Origin: Deinococcus indicus | Lineage (GTDB): Bacteria; Deinococcota; Deinococci; Deinococcales; Deinococcaceae | Assembly: GCF_002198095.1 (NCBI RefSeq) | Contig: NZ_NHMK01000009.1 | Coordinates: 558,001-622,000 of the forward strand | DNA length: 64,000 nt | Reading direction: 5' to 3' | Part shown: in pieces, positions 25,470-36,549 of the stretch | How positions within the stretch are numbered: position 1 is the first letter of the stretch | How the letters are laid out: each line of letters begins with the position of its first letter | Notes under the pieces: generated by a model | What the model was told of the DNA's origin: nothing | The model's input: the letters and a program-made list of their open reading frames with translations, nothing else | The model's database searches: none | Position numbers and translations under genes: made by a program

Positions 25470-25611
25470 CTGGCCCGCAGCATAGGGCGCGGCCCGCCCG
25501 GTTTCCTGCCGACCAGCCGGCCCGCGTCTCCATCAATCGTTCAGGGACGGCCCATGCAGGAGGGGCCGGCGCGGTCGTCCCGCGCGGCCCCCCAGGCCGG
25601 AACGCGGCCGG

Positions 25612-27285
<1,674 letters not shown>

Positions 27286-27331
27286 GCCGGCCATTCTAGG
27301 GCAGGCGCCCCCCACCTGACGGGCCGGCCGG

Positions 27332-28036
27332 TCAGGTCAGGTGCTTCTGCTCCCACACGAGGTCGCGCAGCACCCAGCCACTGCCGGGAAACCGCAGGCC
27401 CAGGCGCAGTTCGCCCAGCAGGTAGTCGCGGACCTCGTTCAGGGGCGTGCCGATCGTGACGGCGTCCCCCAGGGTGCGTTCGCCGTCCAGGACCCGCGCG
27501 ACCGGGTGCAACGCCGCCCGCTGCCGGGTCGGCATCAGCCGCAGCCGGAACCACTCGAAGCGGTCCTGCGGTTCCAGACGCCCGTCCCGCACGGCCTGCG
27601 CGACCACCTGCGCCACCTGGAACAGCGGCACCTCCGCCTCGCGCGCCGCGGCCCGCACCGAGCGGCCCTGCGGGACATCGAACAGCGGCAGCTGCCCCTG
27701 GAACACGCGGCTGGGACTGCCGATCACGCCGCACACCTGCCCCCACTCGTCACTGATGCGCGCCCAGTCGGTCGAGAAGTGCCCGTACGCGCCCAGCGGC
27801 GTGCCCGTCACGGCGCGCGGCTCGAAGGTGAACATGCCGGACTCGGGCAGCATCGGGCTGGCGTGCAGCGCCTCGCTGCCCAGCCAGTCGAGAATCCCGC
27901 CGGACACGATCTCGCCGTTCACGAACGCCACCGTGAACGGCACGTCCGCCTGAACCTCCAGCACCCCCGTCTGGCGGGTCGTGTGAATCAGTTCCAGAAC
28001 CCCGAGAAGGGGGAGATCACTCAGCAGGCCTTGCAT
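27332..28036 (-). CDS. DUF4388-domain protein
   Basis: A 234-residue cytoplasmic protein starting with a DUF4388 (PATAN-like) domain: LLSDLPLLGVLELIHTTRQTGVLEV, then VNGEIVSGGILDWLG and ESGMFTFEP. Such domains are linked to two-component and type IV pilus or gliding-type signalling in Deinococcus-Thermus and delta-proteobacteria. The second half has a helical segment (EAEVPLFQVAQVVAQAVRDGRLE) resembling a winged-helix-like module. ATG 28036 is chosen from domain position; TAGGTT lies 10 nt upstream. Partner unknown. Confidence 0.8.
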   Translation of the reverse strand: MQGLLSDLPLLGVLELIHTTRQTGVLEVQADVPFTVAFVNGEIVSGGILDWLGSEALHASPMLPESGMFTFEPRAVTGTPLGAYGHFSTDWARISDEWGQVCGVIGSPSRVFQGQLPLFDVPQGRSVRAAAREAEVPLFQVAQVVAQAVRDGRLEPQDRFEWFRLRLMPTRQRAALHPVARVLDGERTLGDAVTIGTPLNEVRDYLLGELRLGLRFPGSGWVLRDLVWEQKHLT

Positions 28037-28074
28037 GGATGCGTGCAACCTACCACCTCCGGACACGGGAACAG

Positions 28075-29580
28075 TCAGGGAAACTTCACGCCGCGCGGGT
28101 GCATGTGGGGGGGGAGGCCGGCGGCGCCCAGGTCCCGCCACGCCCCCCCGAGTTCCTGCGCGACGTCCGAGGCGCTCAGGCCGTAGCCGTGCCGGGCGGC
28201 GGCGCGCTCCCCGGCGCGGGCGTGCAGACGCACCCCGACCACCGCCGCGTCCGCCGCGCCCAGCCCCTGCCCCAGCAGCGCCGCCAGCACGCCCGAGAGC
28301 GTGTCGCCCATGCCGCCGCTCGCCATACCCGGATGCCCGCCCCGCGACACGCTCAGGCCCCCGGCGTGCGCCACGACGCTCGGGCCGCCCTTCAGGACGA
28401 CCGCGCCGCCCAGCCGCGCGTGCAGGGCGCGCGCCGCCGCCAGCGGGTCGCGCGTCACGTCGGCCGTGGCGCACCCCAGCAGCCGCGCCGCCTCGCCCGG
28501 ATGCGGCGTCCAGACGCAGCGGTCATGCCCGCAGCCCGCCAGTTCCGTTTGCAGCGCGTCGGCGTCCAGCACGGTCGGTACGCCCCAGGCCAGCACCTCG
28601 CGGGCCAGCGTGGCGGCGTTCGGCCCCAGGCCCATGCCGATCGCCAGGGCGTCCGGCCGCCCCGACACTGGCGTGCCCAGCAGCGCCGCGCGCAGGTCCG
28701 CGTGCCGGTGAACCATCAGTTCCGGCATCAGCAGCGGCACCTCCGCCGCCGAGTGGACCGTCACCAGCCCCGCCCCGGCCCGCAGCGCCCCCACGCCCGC
28801 CAGTCCCGCCGCGCCCACCGTGCCCGGATGGCCGCCCACGATCCACACGCGGCCCGCCACGCCCTTGTGCGCGTCCGCCCCGCGTACCGGCAGCCGGGCC
28901 GCCACCTGCGCGTCGGTGGGCTGCGCGGCCAGCGCCTGCGCCGCCACCCAGTCGCCCGGCACGCGCAGCGGCGCCAGCTGCACTTGCCCCGCCCGCGCCG
29001 CCGCCGGCCCGAATAGCAGCGCCGGTTTCAGGCCCATGAACGTGACCGTCAGGTCCGCGCCCGCCGCGCCGTCCGGCACGGTCGCCAGCGAGTCCGTCAG
29101 GCCGCTCGGCAGGTCCACCGCCAGCACCGGCACGCCCCGGTCCCGCGCCCCGTTCAGCGCCGCGAGCACCCCGGCCAGCGCGGGCCGCAGCGGCGGCCGG
29201 AACCCGGTGCCCAGCAGGCCGTCCACGATCACGCCCGCTCCCGGCGCGGCGCGCTTCAGGGCCGCCTCGCCCAGGGCGCGGGTCGCGCCGCCCACCGCCC
29301 GCCAGCGCCGCCGGTTCAGGCGCGTCAGCGGATGCCGGGACGGCAGCGCCAGCACCTGCACCTCGCGCCCCAGCGTCAGCAGGTGCCGGGCTGCCACGAA
29401 GGCGTCACCGCCGTTCGCGCCGCCGCCCGCCAGCAGCAGCGCCGCGCCGTGCGGGAAGGCGGCGTGCGCGGCGTCCGCCACGGCCCGCCCGGCCTCCTCC
29501 ATGGTCAGGTCCAGCAGCCCGGCGGCCTCCAGGCGCTCGTCGACCGCCCGCGCCCCCGCGCCGTCCAGGACCCACGGCAT
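28075..29580 (-). CDS. nnr: Bifunctional NAD(P)H-hydrate epimerase/dehydratase
   Basis: Repairs damaged NAD(P)H hydrates; 501 residues. The N-terminal epimerase (YjeF_N) has GGGANGGDAFVAARHL, DGLLGTGF and AVDLPSGL. The C-terminal ADP-dependent dehydratase (ribokinase-like) has HKGVAGRVWIVGGHPGTVGAAGLAG, LTPHPGE-type VWTPHPGEAARLL and the nucleotide-site ASGGMGDTLSGVLAAL. The start lies 1 nt after the TPR gene stop, so the two are co-transcribed. Confidence 0.94.
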   Translation of the reverse strand: MPWVLDGAGARAVDERLEAAGLLDLTMEEAGRAVADAAHAAFPHGAALLLAGGGANGGDAFVAARHLLTLGREVQVLALPSRHPLTRLNRRRWRAVGGATRALGEAALKRAAPGAGVIVDGLLGTGFRPPLRPALAGVLAALNGARDRGVPVLAVDLPSGLTDSLATVPDGAAGADLTVTFMGLKPALLFGPAAARAGQVQLAPLRVPGDWVAAQALAAQPTDAQVAARLPVRGADAHKGVAGRVWIVGGHPGTVGAAGLAGVGALRAGAGLVTVHSAAEVPLLMPELMVHRHADLRAALLGTPVSGRPDALAIGMGLGPNAATLAREVLAWGVPTVLDADALQTELAGCGHDRCVWTPHPGEAARLLGCATADVTRDPLAAARALHARLGGAVVLKGGPSVVAHAGGLSVSRGGHPGMASGGMGDTLSGVLAALLGQGLGAADAAVVGVRLHARAGERAAARHGYGLSASDVAQELGGAWRDLGAAGLPPHMHPRGVKFP

Positions 29581-29581
29581 G

Positions 29582-30427
29582 TCAGCCTCCGCCGCGCAAC
29601 GCCAGGAACAGGATCAGGGCCACGACCGCCAGCAGCAGCCAGCGCAGGTTACGCATGCCGGGACTGCGCGCGAACTGCTCCTTCATCTCGGCGTCCGTGT
29701 CGTTCCGCGAGCGTTTCAGGCTCAGCCGCTGCCCCTGCCGGATGGACCGCACGCCCTCGGCGATCCGCCCCTGACGGCGCAGCGCCACCCCCAGGTTGTG
29801 ATGCCCGCCGTCGTAGTCGGGGTTCAGCAGCAGCACCCGCCGGTAGATCGCCTCGGCCTGCGCGTACCGTCCGGCCTCCATGTCCAGGTTGCCCAGGTTC
29901 GTCAGGGCGCGGTAGTGGCCGGGGTCGGCCTCCAGCGCGGCCTCCAGCGCCTGACGCGCCCGGTCCTCGTCGCCCGCCACGGCCAGCAGCACGCCCTGCT
30001 GGTTGAGCGCCTCGGCGCGCGTGGCGTTCAGCGCCAGCGCGCCGCCCAGCGCCGAGGCCAGCTCGTCCGGGTCCGTGATCTTCTGCGCGGCGTCCAGTGC
30101 CGCCACCGCCGCCTCCAGCGCCTGCGGGTCCATCGCCCGGCGCAGCGCCGCGCCGTCCTCTCCGGTCAGCAGTGGCAGCAGCCGCGTCAGTTCCGCCAGG
30201 GCGCGCCGCACCGCCGGGTAGCGCCGCGCCCGCAGCCCGTCCCGGAAGTCCAGCGCGGCGTCCAGCGCCTCCTGAAGGTCCAGCGTGGCCTGCTCCTCAC
30301 GCGCAGAGACGCGCGCCCGCGCCCAGTCGCCCGCCGCGATCAGCTCGCGCAGCGTGGCCGGACGCTCAGGGGCCGGACGCTCGGGGGCCGGTTGCTCTGG
30401 GGCCGGGGGGTCGAGCGGAACGTTCAC
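29582..30427 (-). CDS. TPR-repeat protein with C-terminal membrane anchor
   Basis: 281 residues. A Pro/Ala/Glu linker at the N-terminus (PAPEQPAPERPAPERP) is followed by a helical region and about three tetratricopeptide units (EALNQQGVLLAVAGDEDRARQAL, YRALTNLGNLDMEAGRYAQAEAIY, GGHHNLGVALRRQGRIAEGV). It ends in a single hydrophobic segment (NLRWLLLAVVALILFLAL), giving a tail-anchored scaffold. GTG 30427 is preceded by a G-rich site. A TATACT box (30519-30514, minus) within a palindrome shared with the ksgA side is a candidate -10. No enzymatic motif. Confidence 0.85.
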   Translation of the reverse strand: MNVPLDPPAPEQPAPERPAPERPATLRELIAAGDWARARVSAREEQATLDLQEALDAALDFRDGLRARRYPAVRRALAELTRLLPLLTGEDGAALRRAMDPQALEAAVAALDAAQKITDPDELASALGGALALNATRAEALNQQGVLLAVAGDEDRARQALEAALEADPGHYRALTNLGNLDMEAGRYAQAEAIYRRVLLLNPDYDGGHHNLGVALRRQGRIAEGVRSIRQGQRLSLKRSRNDTDAEMKEQFARSPGMRNLRWLLLAVVALILFLALRGGG

Positions 30428-30513
30428 GCCGCCCCCCCGGCAGAAGGCAGGGCCGCTGGGACCCGCGCAGGCAGGCGGAAAACGCTCGGGCAGGACGGAA
30501 CACTCACCTGCCG

Positions 30514-30521
30514 AGTATACT
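30514..30521. promoter_or_regulatory. Palindromic divergent -10 box AGTATACT
   Basis: AGTATACT reads as TATACT on both strands, so it can serve the leftward TPR gene and a rightward transcript towards ksgA. On the plus strand a TTG follows exactly 6 nt after the box. Confidence 0.5.
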
Positions 30522-30527
30522 GACGCG

Positions 30528-30787
30528 TTGCAGACCCCGCCCCCGGCGGCGCACGCCCAGGGAGTGCCGTCCCCGCTGGCCCGGCCCTCCGTGAGCCAGT
30601 TCCCCCGCGAGGCCGTTCCCGTGATCCTGCCCGCCGTGGTCCAGCCTCCGCGCGCGCCGCCGCGCCCGGCCGGGTGTCCGTCCCGCCCCCGTCCCGCCGA
30701 ATCGCCCAGCCGCCCTGGCCGCGCACCCACCCCGCGCTCCCATCCGCTGCCTGCCGGCCCCCGCCACCCCACCCCCGGAGCTTTCCC

Positions 30788-30791
<4 letters not shown>
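30528..30791 (+). CDS. Possible leaderless Pro-rich ORF upstream of and overlapping ksgA
   Basis: TTG 30528 lies 6 nt behind TATACT and opens an 87-residue frame (LQTPPPAAHAQGVPSPL...), extremely rich in Pro, Ala and Arg. Its TGA overlaps the ksgA TTG start as TTGA. Proline-rich translation could slow ribosomes. GC-rich sequence is often open by chance, so the main support is the -10/start geometry and the exact stop/start overlap. Confidence 0.25.
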
Positions 30792-31672
<881 letters not shown>

Positions 31673-31763
31673 GCGCAGCGTTTCCGCACCCCCAAGCCCC
31701 ACCCGAATGTCCCTGTGAATGTCCACTGACAAGGGCCGTGAACCGCGCCCTGGAGGTAACCCC

Positions 31764-32774
31764 GTGAAGTTCTACGTTATCGGCGACGTGACCGTTGACC
31801 ACCTCTACCACCTCGACCGCCTGCCCGCACCGGGCGAGGAAGTCACCCCCCGGCACGCCAGCATGAAACCCGGCGGGGCCGGCGGCACCATCAGCGTCAC
31901 CCTGGCCCGCCTGGGCCACAGCGTCACCCTGGCCGCCCGCGTCGGCGACGACCCCTTCGCCGAGTACGCCCTGAGCCGCGTGCGCGAGAGCGGCGTCAGC
32001 GAGAACGCCATCCAGCGCGACGCGGACCGCCTGACCAGCACCATCACGGTCATGCAGACCGGCGCGGGCGAACGCGCCATGATCAGCGACGGCGCCGCCA
32101 ACCGCCAGCTCGACCCGGCCAAACTGAAAGCCAAGGACATCGAGGCGGCCGACGCCCTGATCATCAACGCCTACGCCATGATCGAGGGCCCCCAGCGCGA
32201 GTACGCCCTGAAGGCCATCGAGGCCGCCCGCAGCGCCAAGACCCGCGTGCCCGTGTTCATCGACCTGGGCACCGGCGCCGTGAACAAGGCCGGCACCAGC
32301 CTGAAAGCCGACGTGCTGGGCGCCGACTACCTGATGCTCAACCAGCACGAGTTGCAGGCCCTGACCGGTACCAGCTCCATCAGCGCCGCCCTGGCGCAGC
32401 TCGGCGAGGCCGGCGCGCAGCAGGTCGTCGTGAAGGTCGGCAAGATGGGCTCGATCACCTGGACACCCACCGAGACGGAACTGGTCGACGCCGTGCGCCC
32501 CGAAGGCAAGGTCGTCGACTCGACCGGCGCCGGCGACACCTTCACCGCCGCCTTCGCGCACGCCATCCTGGGCGGCGCGACCATGGCCGGCGCCGCCCGC
32601 GCCGCCAACGCCGCCGGGGCGCTCGCCGCGACCGGCATCGGCGCGCAGGAACGCCCGATCACGGCCGCCGATCTCGCCGGCGCGCTGCCGGGCATGGTCG
32701 CCTCCGCGCCCGCCGCCCCGGCCCCCGCCGCCCCGGCGCGCACCACCCGCGCCCGCAAAACCAGCGCCAGCTGA
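31764..32774 (+). CDS. PfkB-family carbohydrate kinase
   Basis: Ribokinase-like sugar kinase, 336 residues. The N-terminal PfkB signature region reads PGGAGGTISVTLARLG and the C-terminal ATP/catalytic motif DSTGAGDTFTAAFAHAILGG contains the catalytic Asp. GTG 31764 is fixed by GGAGGTAAC 4 nt upstream, better than the upstream in-frame ATG 31719. The C-terminus is an Ala/Pro tail (AAPAPAAPARTTRARKTSAS). Substrate could be ribose, fructose or a nucleoside; sequence alone does not say. It ends before a 12-bp hairpin. Confidence 0.9.
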   Translation: MKFYVIGDVTVDHLYHLDRLPAPGEEVTPRHASMKPGGAGGTISVTLARLGHSVTLAARVGDDPFAEYALSRVRESGVSENAIQRDADRLTSTITVMQTGAGERAMISDGAANRQLDPAKLKAKDIEAADALIINAYAMIEGPQREYALKAIEAARSAKTRVPVFIDLGTGAVNKAGTSLKADVLGADYLMLNQHELQALTGTSSISAALAQLGEAGAQQVVVKVGKMGSITWTPTETELVDAVRPEGKVVDSTGAGDTFTAAFAHAILGGATMAGAARAANAAGALAATGIGAQERPITAADLAGALPGMVASAPAAPAPAAPARTTRARKTSAS

Positions 32775-32791
32775 CAGCCGCTCAGGGTGCC

Positions 32792-32830
32792 GCGAGGCCC
32801 GCCTGTCCAGACCGGACGGGCGGGCCTCGC
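32792..32830 (+). terminator. Strong hairpin after the PfkB gene
   Basis: GCGAGGCCCGCC (32792-32803) pairs with GGCGGGCCTCGC (32819-32830), 12 perfect pairs. It lacks a T-run, so termination would be non-canonical or it may protect the mRNA end. Confidence 0.6.
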
Positions 32831-32926
32831 CCTACAGCACCCGTGTGGAGGCGCGAGCGGGCTGCCGGACGTGAAGTGGGCAACCCCGCGCGCGGGTGGA
32901 TGGCACCACAGATGGAATGCGGATCA

Positions 32927-33060
32927 TGCGGACTCCGATTGAATGGGCTGCAAAGCCCGCTGGGTCCGAGCGGAGCGAGGAGGAGAGAGAAGGGTTCCGG
33001 ACGTGGAGCCGGCGATCCGGTGAAGTGCCGGATTGTTGGCGCAACAAACGGCAGTCCGTA
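32927..33060 (+). mobile_element. Family-1 MITE-like element, copy C
   Basis: A 134-bp copy starting TGCGGACTCCG (first TA mutated to TG) and ending GGCAGTCCGTA, flanked by TCA on both sides (32924-32926 and 33061-33063). This is the one intact copy not in a stop codon; it sits upstream of a gene start. The TCA duplicate confirms that the target is TNA rather than only TGA. Confidence 0.82.
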
Positions 33061-33115
33061 TCAGGAGTGTCTGTTCCTGACGGCGCCATCCGGGGAACTG
33101 CCCTATGCTGGGTGC

Positions 33116-33745
33116 ATGACCGAGCGCACCCCCACCGCCCCCGACCGGCCCCTGACCCGTGCGCTGCACGCGGCGGCCGCCGAACGCGGCCTGCGAGGCG
33201 GCGACGCCCTGCCGGACGTGCCGGAACTGTTCGCGCTGGTGCGGGACATGCCGTACGCCCGCGCCGACACTCACGAACCGGCCGGGATCATCGCCGGGTG
33301 GCGCGGCACCTGCTCGACGAAGCACGAACTGCTCGCCGCGCTGCTGGCCGAGGCGGGTCTGCGCAGCACCGTCATGGCCTGCACGCAGGAGATCCGCCCG
33401 CCCGCGGACGCCCCGGCCGAACTGCTGGCCCTGAGCGGCGGGCAGCCGGTCGTGGACGTCCACAACTACCTCGTGGTGCATGCCCCGCAGGGCGACATGA
33501 CCGTGGACGCCACCTGGCCGCTCGCGGCCGCCACTGCCGGTCTGCCCGTGAACGCCGCGTGGGAGTGGGGGCAGGATCAGGTGATCGCCTGCACCCCGCT
33601 GGAGACCTGGGCGGTGCCGGAAGGGGAGAGCGTGGCGGCCTTCAAGGACCGCGCGCTGCGTGCCCGCTACACCCCGCAGGAACTCGAGCGGCGCGAGGCG
33701 TTCATCCAGGGTGTGGGCCGCCTGTTCCTCGCGCAGTCCCGGTAA
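33116..33745 (+). CDS. Transglutaminase-like cysteine hydrolase fold protein
   Basis: 209 residues. The papain-like triad of transglutaminase-like proteins is recognisable: Cys in GTCSTKHELLAALL, His in VDVHNYLVVHAP and Asp in MTVDATWPL. The Cys followed by a helix with KHELL is typical of the fold. It might cleave or modify peptides, but specificity cannot be read. ATG 33116 lies 6 nt behind TATGCT (33104-33109), a leaderless start immediately downstream of MITE copy C. It is 52 bp from the gamma-glutamyltransferase gene, which has its own -10. Confidence 0.75.
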   Translation: MTERTPTAPDRPLTRALHAAAAERGLRGGDALPDVPELFALVRDMPYARADTHEPAGIIAGWRGTCSTKHELLAALLAEAGLRSTVMACTQEIRPPADAPAELLALSGGQPVVDVHNYLVVHAPQGDMTVDATWPLAAATAGLPVNAAWEWGQDQVIACTPLETWAVPEGESVAAFKDRALRARYTPQELERREAFIQGVGRLFLAQSR

Positions 33746-33797
33746 CCTCCCCGGCAGTCTCCAGCGCGGCGCCCCCGGATGCGTTAGCCTGCGGGCC

Positions 33798-35402
33798 GTG
33801 ACCTACAACCCCGATTTCCCCACCGTGCGCCGCCCCGTGTACGCCCGGCGCGGCATGGTGGCCACCAGTCAGCCGCTCGCCGCGCAGGCCGGACTGCGCG
33901 TCCTTCAGGAGGGCGGCAACGCCGTGGACGCCGCCATCGCGACCGCCGCCGCCCTGACGGTCGTGGAACCCACCAGTAACGGCATCGGCGGGGACCTGTT
34001 CGCGCTCGTGTGGGCCGGCGGAGAGCTGCACGGCCTGAACGCCAGCGGCGCCGCGCCCGCCGCCCTGAGCCTGGACGCCCTGCACGAGCGGCACGCCGGG
34101 CAGATGCCCCGCCACGGCTGGACGCCCGTCACGGTGCCCGGCGCGGTGCGCGGCTGGGCCGACCTGCACGCCCGCTTCGGACGGCTGGACTTCGCGCAGG
34201 TGCTCGCGCCGGCCATCGCCTACGCCGCAGAGGGCTACCCGCTCTCGCCGGTCCTCGCGGCGAACTGGGCGCGGGCCACGCAGATCTACCGCCGCCTGAA
34301 CCTGCCGGAGATGGACGAATGGTTCCGTACCTTCGCCCCGGACGGCTTCACGCCCCGCCCCGGCGCGCTGTGGCGCAGCGAGGGCCACGCCCGGACCCTG
34401 CGCGACATTGCCGCCACGCAGGGCCGCTCGTTCTACGAAGGGGACCTCGCCGCGCGCATCGACGCGCACGCGCGGGCCGGCGGGGGGCTGTTGCGCGCCG
34501 ACGATCTGGCCGCGCACCGCAGCGAGTGGGTCACGCCCATCCACACCGACCACGCCGGCCACCGCGTGTACGAGATCCCCCCGAACGGGCAGGGCGTCGC
34601 CGCGCTGATCGCCCTGAACGTCCTGCGCGGCCAGCCGCTCCCGGAACGCCGCGACGACCCGCTCGGCCTGCACCTCCAGATCGAGGCCATGAAACGCGGC
34701 TTCCACGACGCGCACGCCTTCGTCGCGGACCCGCGCCACACCCCGGTGGACGTGGCCCACCTGCTGTCCGAGGCGAACGCACAGGCGCACCGCGCGCGCT
34801 TAGGCGAACGCGCCCACGACCCGCAGACCCGCGCGCCCAGCACCGGCGGCACCGTGTACCTCGCGGCGGCCGACGACGAGGGGCAGATGGTCAGCCTGAT
34901 CCAGAGCAACTACATGGGCTTCGGCAGCGGCGTGGTCGTGCCCGGCACCGGCGTCGCGCTGCACAACCGCGGGCACAACTTCCACACGGACCCCGCCCAC
35001 CCGAACGCCCTGGCGCCCGGCAAACGCCCGTACCACACCATCATCCCCGGCTTCCTGGGCCGCACGGACGGCACCCCGGTCGGCCCTTTCGGCGTGATGG
35101 GTGGGTTCATGCAGCCTCAGGGGCACCTGCAGGTCGTACTGAACACCGTCACGCACGGCATGAACCCCCAGCAGGCGCTCGACGCGCCGCGCTGGCAGTG
35201 GCTGGACGGCACCCGCGTCGAGGTCGAGGCCAGCCTGGGCGCCGACCTGACCCGCGAACTGATCCGCCTGGGCCACACGGTCACGGTGCAGACCGACCCC
35301 GGCTCCTTCGGGCGCGGCCAGATGATCCGCCGCGACCCCGCGACCGGCGTGCTGGAGGGCGGCACCGAGAGCCGCACCGACGGCCACATCGCCGTATGGT
35401 GA
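33798..35402 (+). CDS. Gamma-glutamyltransferase family protein
   Basis: N-terminal-nucleophile hydrolase family; 534 residues. The large-subunit segment starts MVATSQPLAAQAGLRVLQEGGNAVDAAIATAAAL and NGIGGDLFALV. Autocleavage/catalytic Thr is in STGGTVYLAAADDEGQMVSL. The small subunit includes GSGVVVPGTGVALHNRGHNF, KRPYHTIIPGFL and GVMGGFMQPQGHLQV. No signal peptide is seen, so it may be cytoplasmic and act on other gamma-glutamyl or acyl compounds. GTG 33798 is 7 nt behind TAGCCT (leaderless). The TGA stop is the target site of MITE copy D. Confidence 0.9.
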   Translation: MTYNPDFPTVRRPVYARRGMVATSQPLAAQAGLRVLQEGGNAVDAAIATAAALTVVEPTSNGIGGDLFALVWAGGELHGLNASGAAPAALSLDALHERHAGQMPRHGWTPVTVPGAVRGWADLHARFGRLDFAQVLAPAIAYAAEGYPLSPVLAANWARATQIYRRLNLPEMDEWFRTFAPDGFTPRPGALWRSEGHARTLRDIAATQGRSFYEGDLAARIDAHARAGGGLLRADDLAAHRSEWVTPIHTDHAGHRVYEIPPNGQGVAALIALNVLRGQPLPERRDDPLGLHLQIEAMKRGFHDAHAFVADPRHTPVDVAHLLSEANAQAHRARLGERAHDPQTRAPSTGGTVYLAAADDEGQMVSLIQSNYMGFGSGVVVPGTGVALHNRGHNFHTDPAHPNALAPGKRPYHTIIPGFLGRTDGTPVGPFGVMGGFMQPQGHLQVVLNTVTHGMNPQQALDAPRWQWLDGTRVEVEASLGADLTRELIRLGHTVTVQTDPGSFGRGQMIRRDPATGVLEGGTESRTDGHIAVW

Positions 35403-35451
35403 TACGGACTCCGATTGAACGGGCTGTAAAGTCCTTCAATCGGAATCCGTA
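35403..35451 (+). mobile_element. Family-1 MITE-like element, copy D (49-bp internally deleted, in the gamma-glutamyltransferase stop codon)
   Basis: Only the two ends and the inner hairpin arms remain, forming an almost complete palindrome: TACGGACTCCGATTGAA ... TTCAATCGGAATCCGTA. TGA flanks both sides (35400-35402, the stop codon, and 35452-35454). A family-2 element begins 5 bp after it. Confidence 0.85.
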
Positions 35452-35456
35452 TGAGC

Positions 35457-35732
35457 AATGGTGCGGGCACTGTTCAAGGGCCAGAGGGAGAAAGCATGGA
35501 ACACGTCTTCTGTCACGCCATGCCTGCTCACCCCCTCCCAACCTCCCCCCTCAAGGGGGAGGGGCAAACACTGGGTGTTCAGCGCTGATCTGCCCGGAAG
35601 TGATGAATCCGCACCACTGCTCGCGAATGCTGGCCAATCCGGATCTGTCACGGCGATTCGCTGAATTGGGGGAACATCCGTCCAGGCCGCTGGATCTCCG
35701 CGTCAAAGCTGCTTGAACCTGTCCGCACCATT
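35457..35732 (-). repeat. Family-2 repeat, copy 1 (with a ~110-bp internal insertion or end duplication)
   Basis: Read on the minus strand it begins AATGGTGCGGACAGGTTCA, then has about 110 unrelated bases, then a second copy of the end (AGTGGTGCGGATTCA). After that it follows the family sequence through the C/G hairpin (CCCCTCCCCCTTGAGGGGGG) and GAAGACGTGTTCC to GCCCGCACCATT. Copies 2 and 3 lie at 43759 and 60887. No ORF. Ends are inverted repeats. Confidence 0.8.
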
Positions 35733-35741
35733 GATGAGGGG

Positions 35742-36482
<741 letters not shown>

Positions 36483-36549
36483 GCCGCCCAGCGTAGCGCG
36501 GGCCCGGCGATCAGGTCGCCTGCTGCGGCGCGTGCCGGTGCCTGGGGCG

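Noticed and set aside
31738..31767. A 9-codon ORF ending as GTGA on the PfkB start
   Set aside because: No TANNNT box at the leaderless distance; an xTGA overlap arises whenever the second codon starts with A, so it is likely chance.
35457..35732. Family-2 repeats considered as CRISPR or phage att material
   Set aside because: Only single, widely spaced 160-bp copies with inverted ends; no spacer-repeat periodicity and no cas, integrase or tRNA nearby.
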